Of a stretch of DNA of 64,000 bases, positions 63,856 through 64,000 are shown in pieces. The stretch is from Pandoraea anapnoica. Lineage in GTDB: Bacteria; Pseudomonadota; Gammaproteobacteria; Burkholderiales; Burkholderiaceae. Positions within the stretch are counted from its first letter, which is position 1; each line of letters begins with the position of its first letter. A model generated the notes under the pieces. It was given only the letters and a program-made list of their open reading frames with translations, searched no databases and was not told the origin of the DNA. Both the position numbers and the translations under genes were made by a program. The DNA is taken from positions 124,001-188,000 of the forward strand of contig NZ_CABPSP010000003.1 of the NCBI RefSeq assembly GCF_902459765.1, given 5' to 3'.

Positions 63856-64000
63856 TCGGGTCCATTGCCGGGGCTGCAGGTCTCGCCGGATGAACCGTCC
63901 GGCTTCGCATCGGACGATTCCGGGGATCCATAAGGCACGCGCCGATTTTGATCTGCGGCAGGGCATTCACCGAGGGGGCTATGTCATACTCCGCCCACTT

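Overview
The window looks like chromosomal core DNA of a GC-rich betaproteobacterium of the family Burkholderiaceae. The gene content and order (pdxA-rsmA, gloA-ygjP-plsC-gmhB-glyS-glyQ-lnt-corC-ybeY-phoH-miaB, kbl with an epimerase-type threonine dehydrogenase, recA-recX, sucCD with a DUF2889 gene) and the protein sequences fit Pandoraea or a close relative; that genus call is an inference from memory, not a search. I see no integrase, insertion sequence, phage gene or CRISPR array.

Layout. 1-16,000: housekeeping genes for vitamin B6, ribosome maturation, phospholipid and heptose synthesis, glycyl-tRNA synthetase, lipoprotein acylation, RNA processing and tRNA thiomethylation, almost all on the minus strand. 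16,000-18,900: a zinc/manganese-type ABC importer (minus strand) led by a 40-codon membrane ORF and an upstream dyad that resembles a Fur-family operator. 18,900-26,400: a long AT-richer leader with a good sigma-54 promoter match, then prkA-yeaH-spoVR plus a VOC gene, a stress/starvation kinase cluster, and a convergent diguanylate cyclase. 26,400-31,000: a second gene-poor spacer holding an orphan intrinsic terminator, then a four-gene osmoprotectant (OpuC/YehZYXW-like) importer. 31,100-36,800: an MscS-type channel, a compact toxin-antitoxin pair with a 51-residue acidic antitoxin of no recognised family, an Old Yellow Enzyme, and a divergent MFS/TetR pair with clear operator half-sites. 36,800-43,200: chemoreceptor, XRE-cupin regulator divergent from kbl-tdh (threonine to glycine plus acetyl-CoA), a 47-codon membrane protein and an outer-membrane barrel. 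43,300-48,500: a nitrate/sulfonate-type ABC operon with a fused double permease and no binding protein, then a TPR-glycosyltransferase. 48,500-53,600: AI-2E permease, NhaR-like LysR regulator divergent from a TerC protein, a zinc-ribbon protein, a tautomerase divergent from a LysR regulator, and a tRNA with CAT anticodon. 53,700-58,000: an MHS-family symporter downstream of a TctDE/QseBC-like two-component pair. 58,000-64,000: recA (SOS box)-recX, DUF2889-sucC-sucD and a second TerC protein.

How the parts connect. Many genes overlap by ATGA or GTGA (glyQ/glyS, phoH/ybeY, the three zinc-importer junctions, opu permease/ATPase, DUF2889/sucC), pointing to translational coupling inside compact operons. 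Intrinsic terminators separate most units. The points most worth following are the small genes (40-, 47- and 51-codon ORFs), the clamp-binding-like motif in the YgjP-type protease, the prkA leader and the miaB leader.
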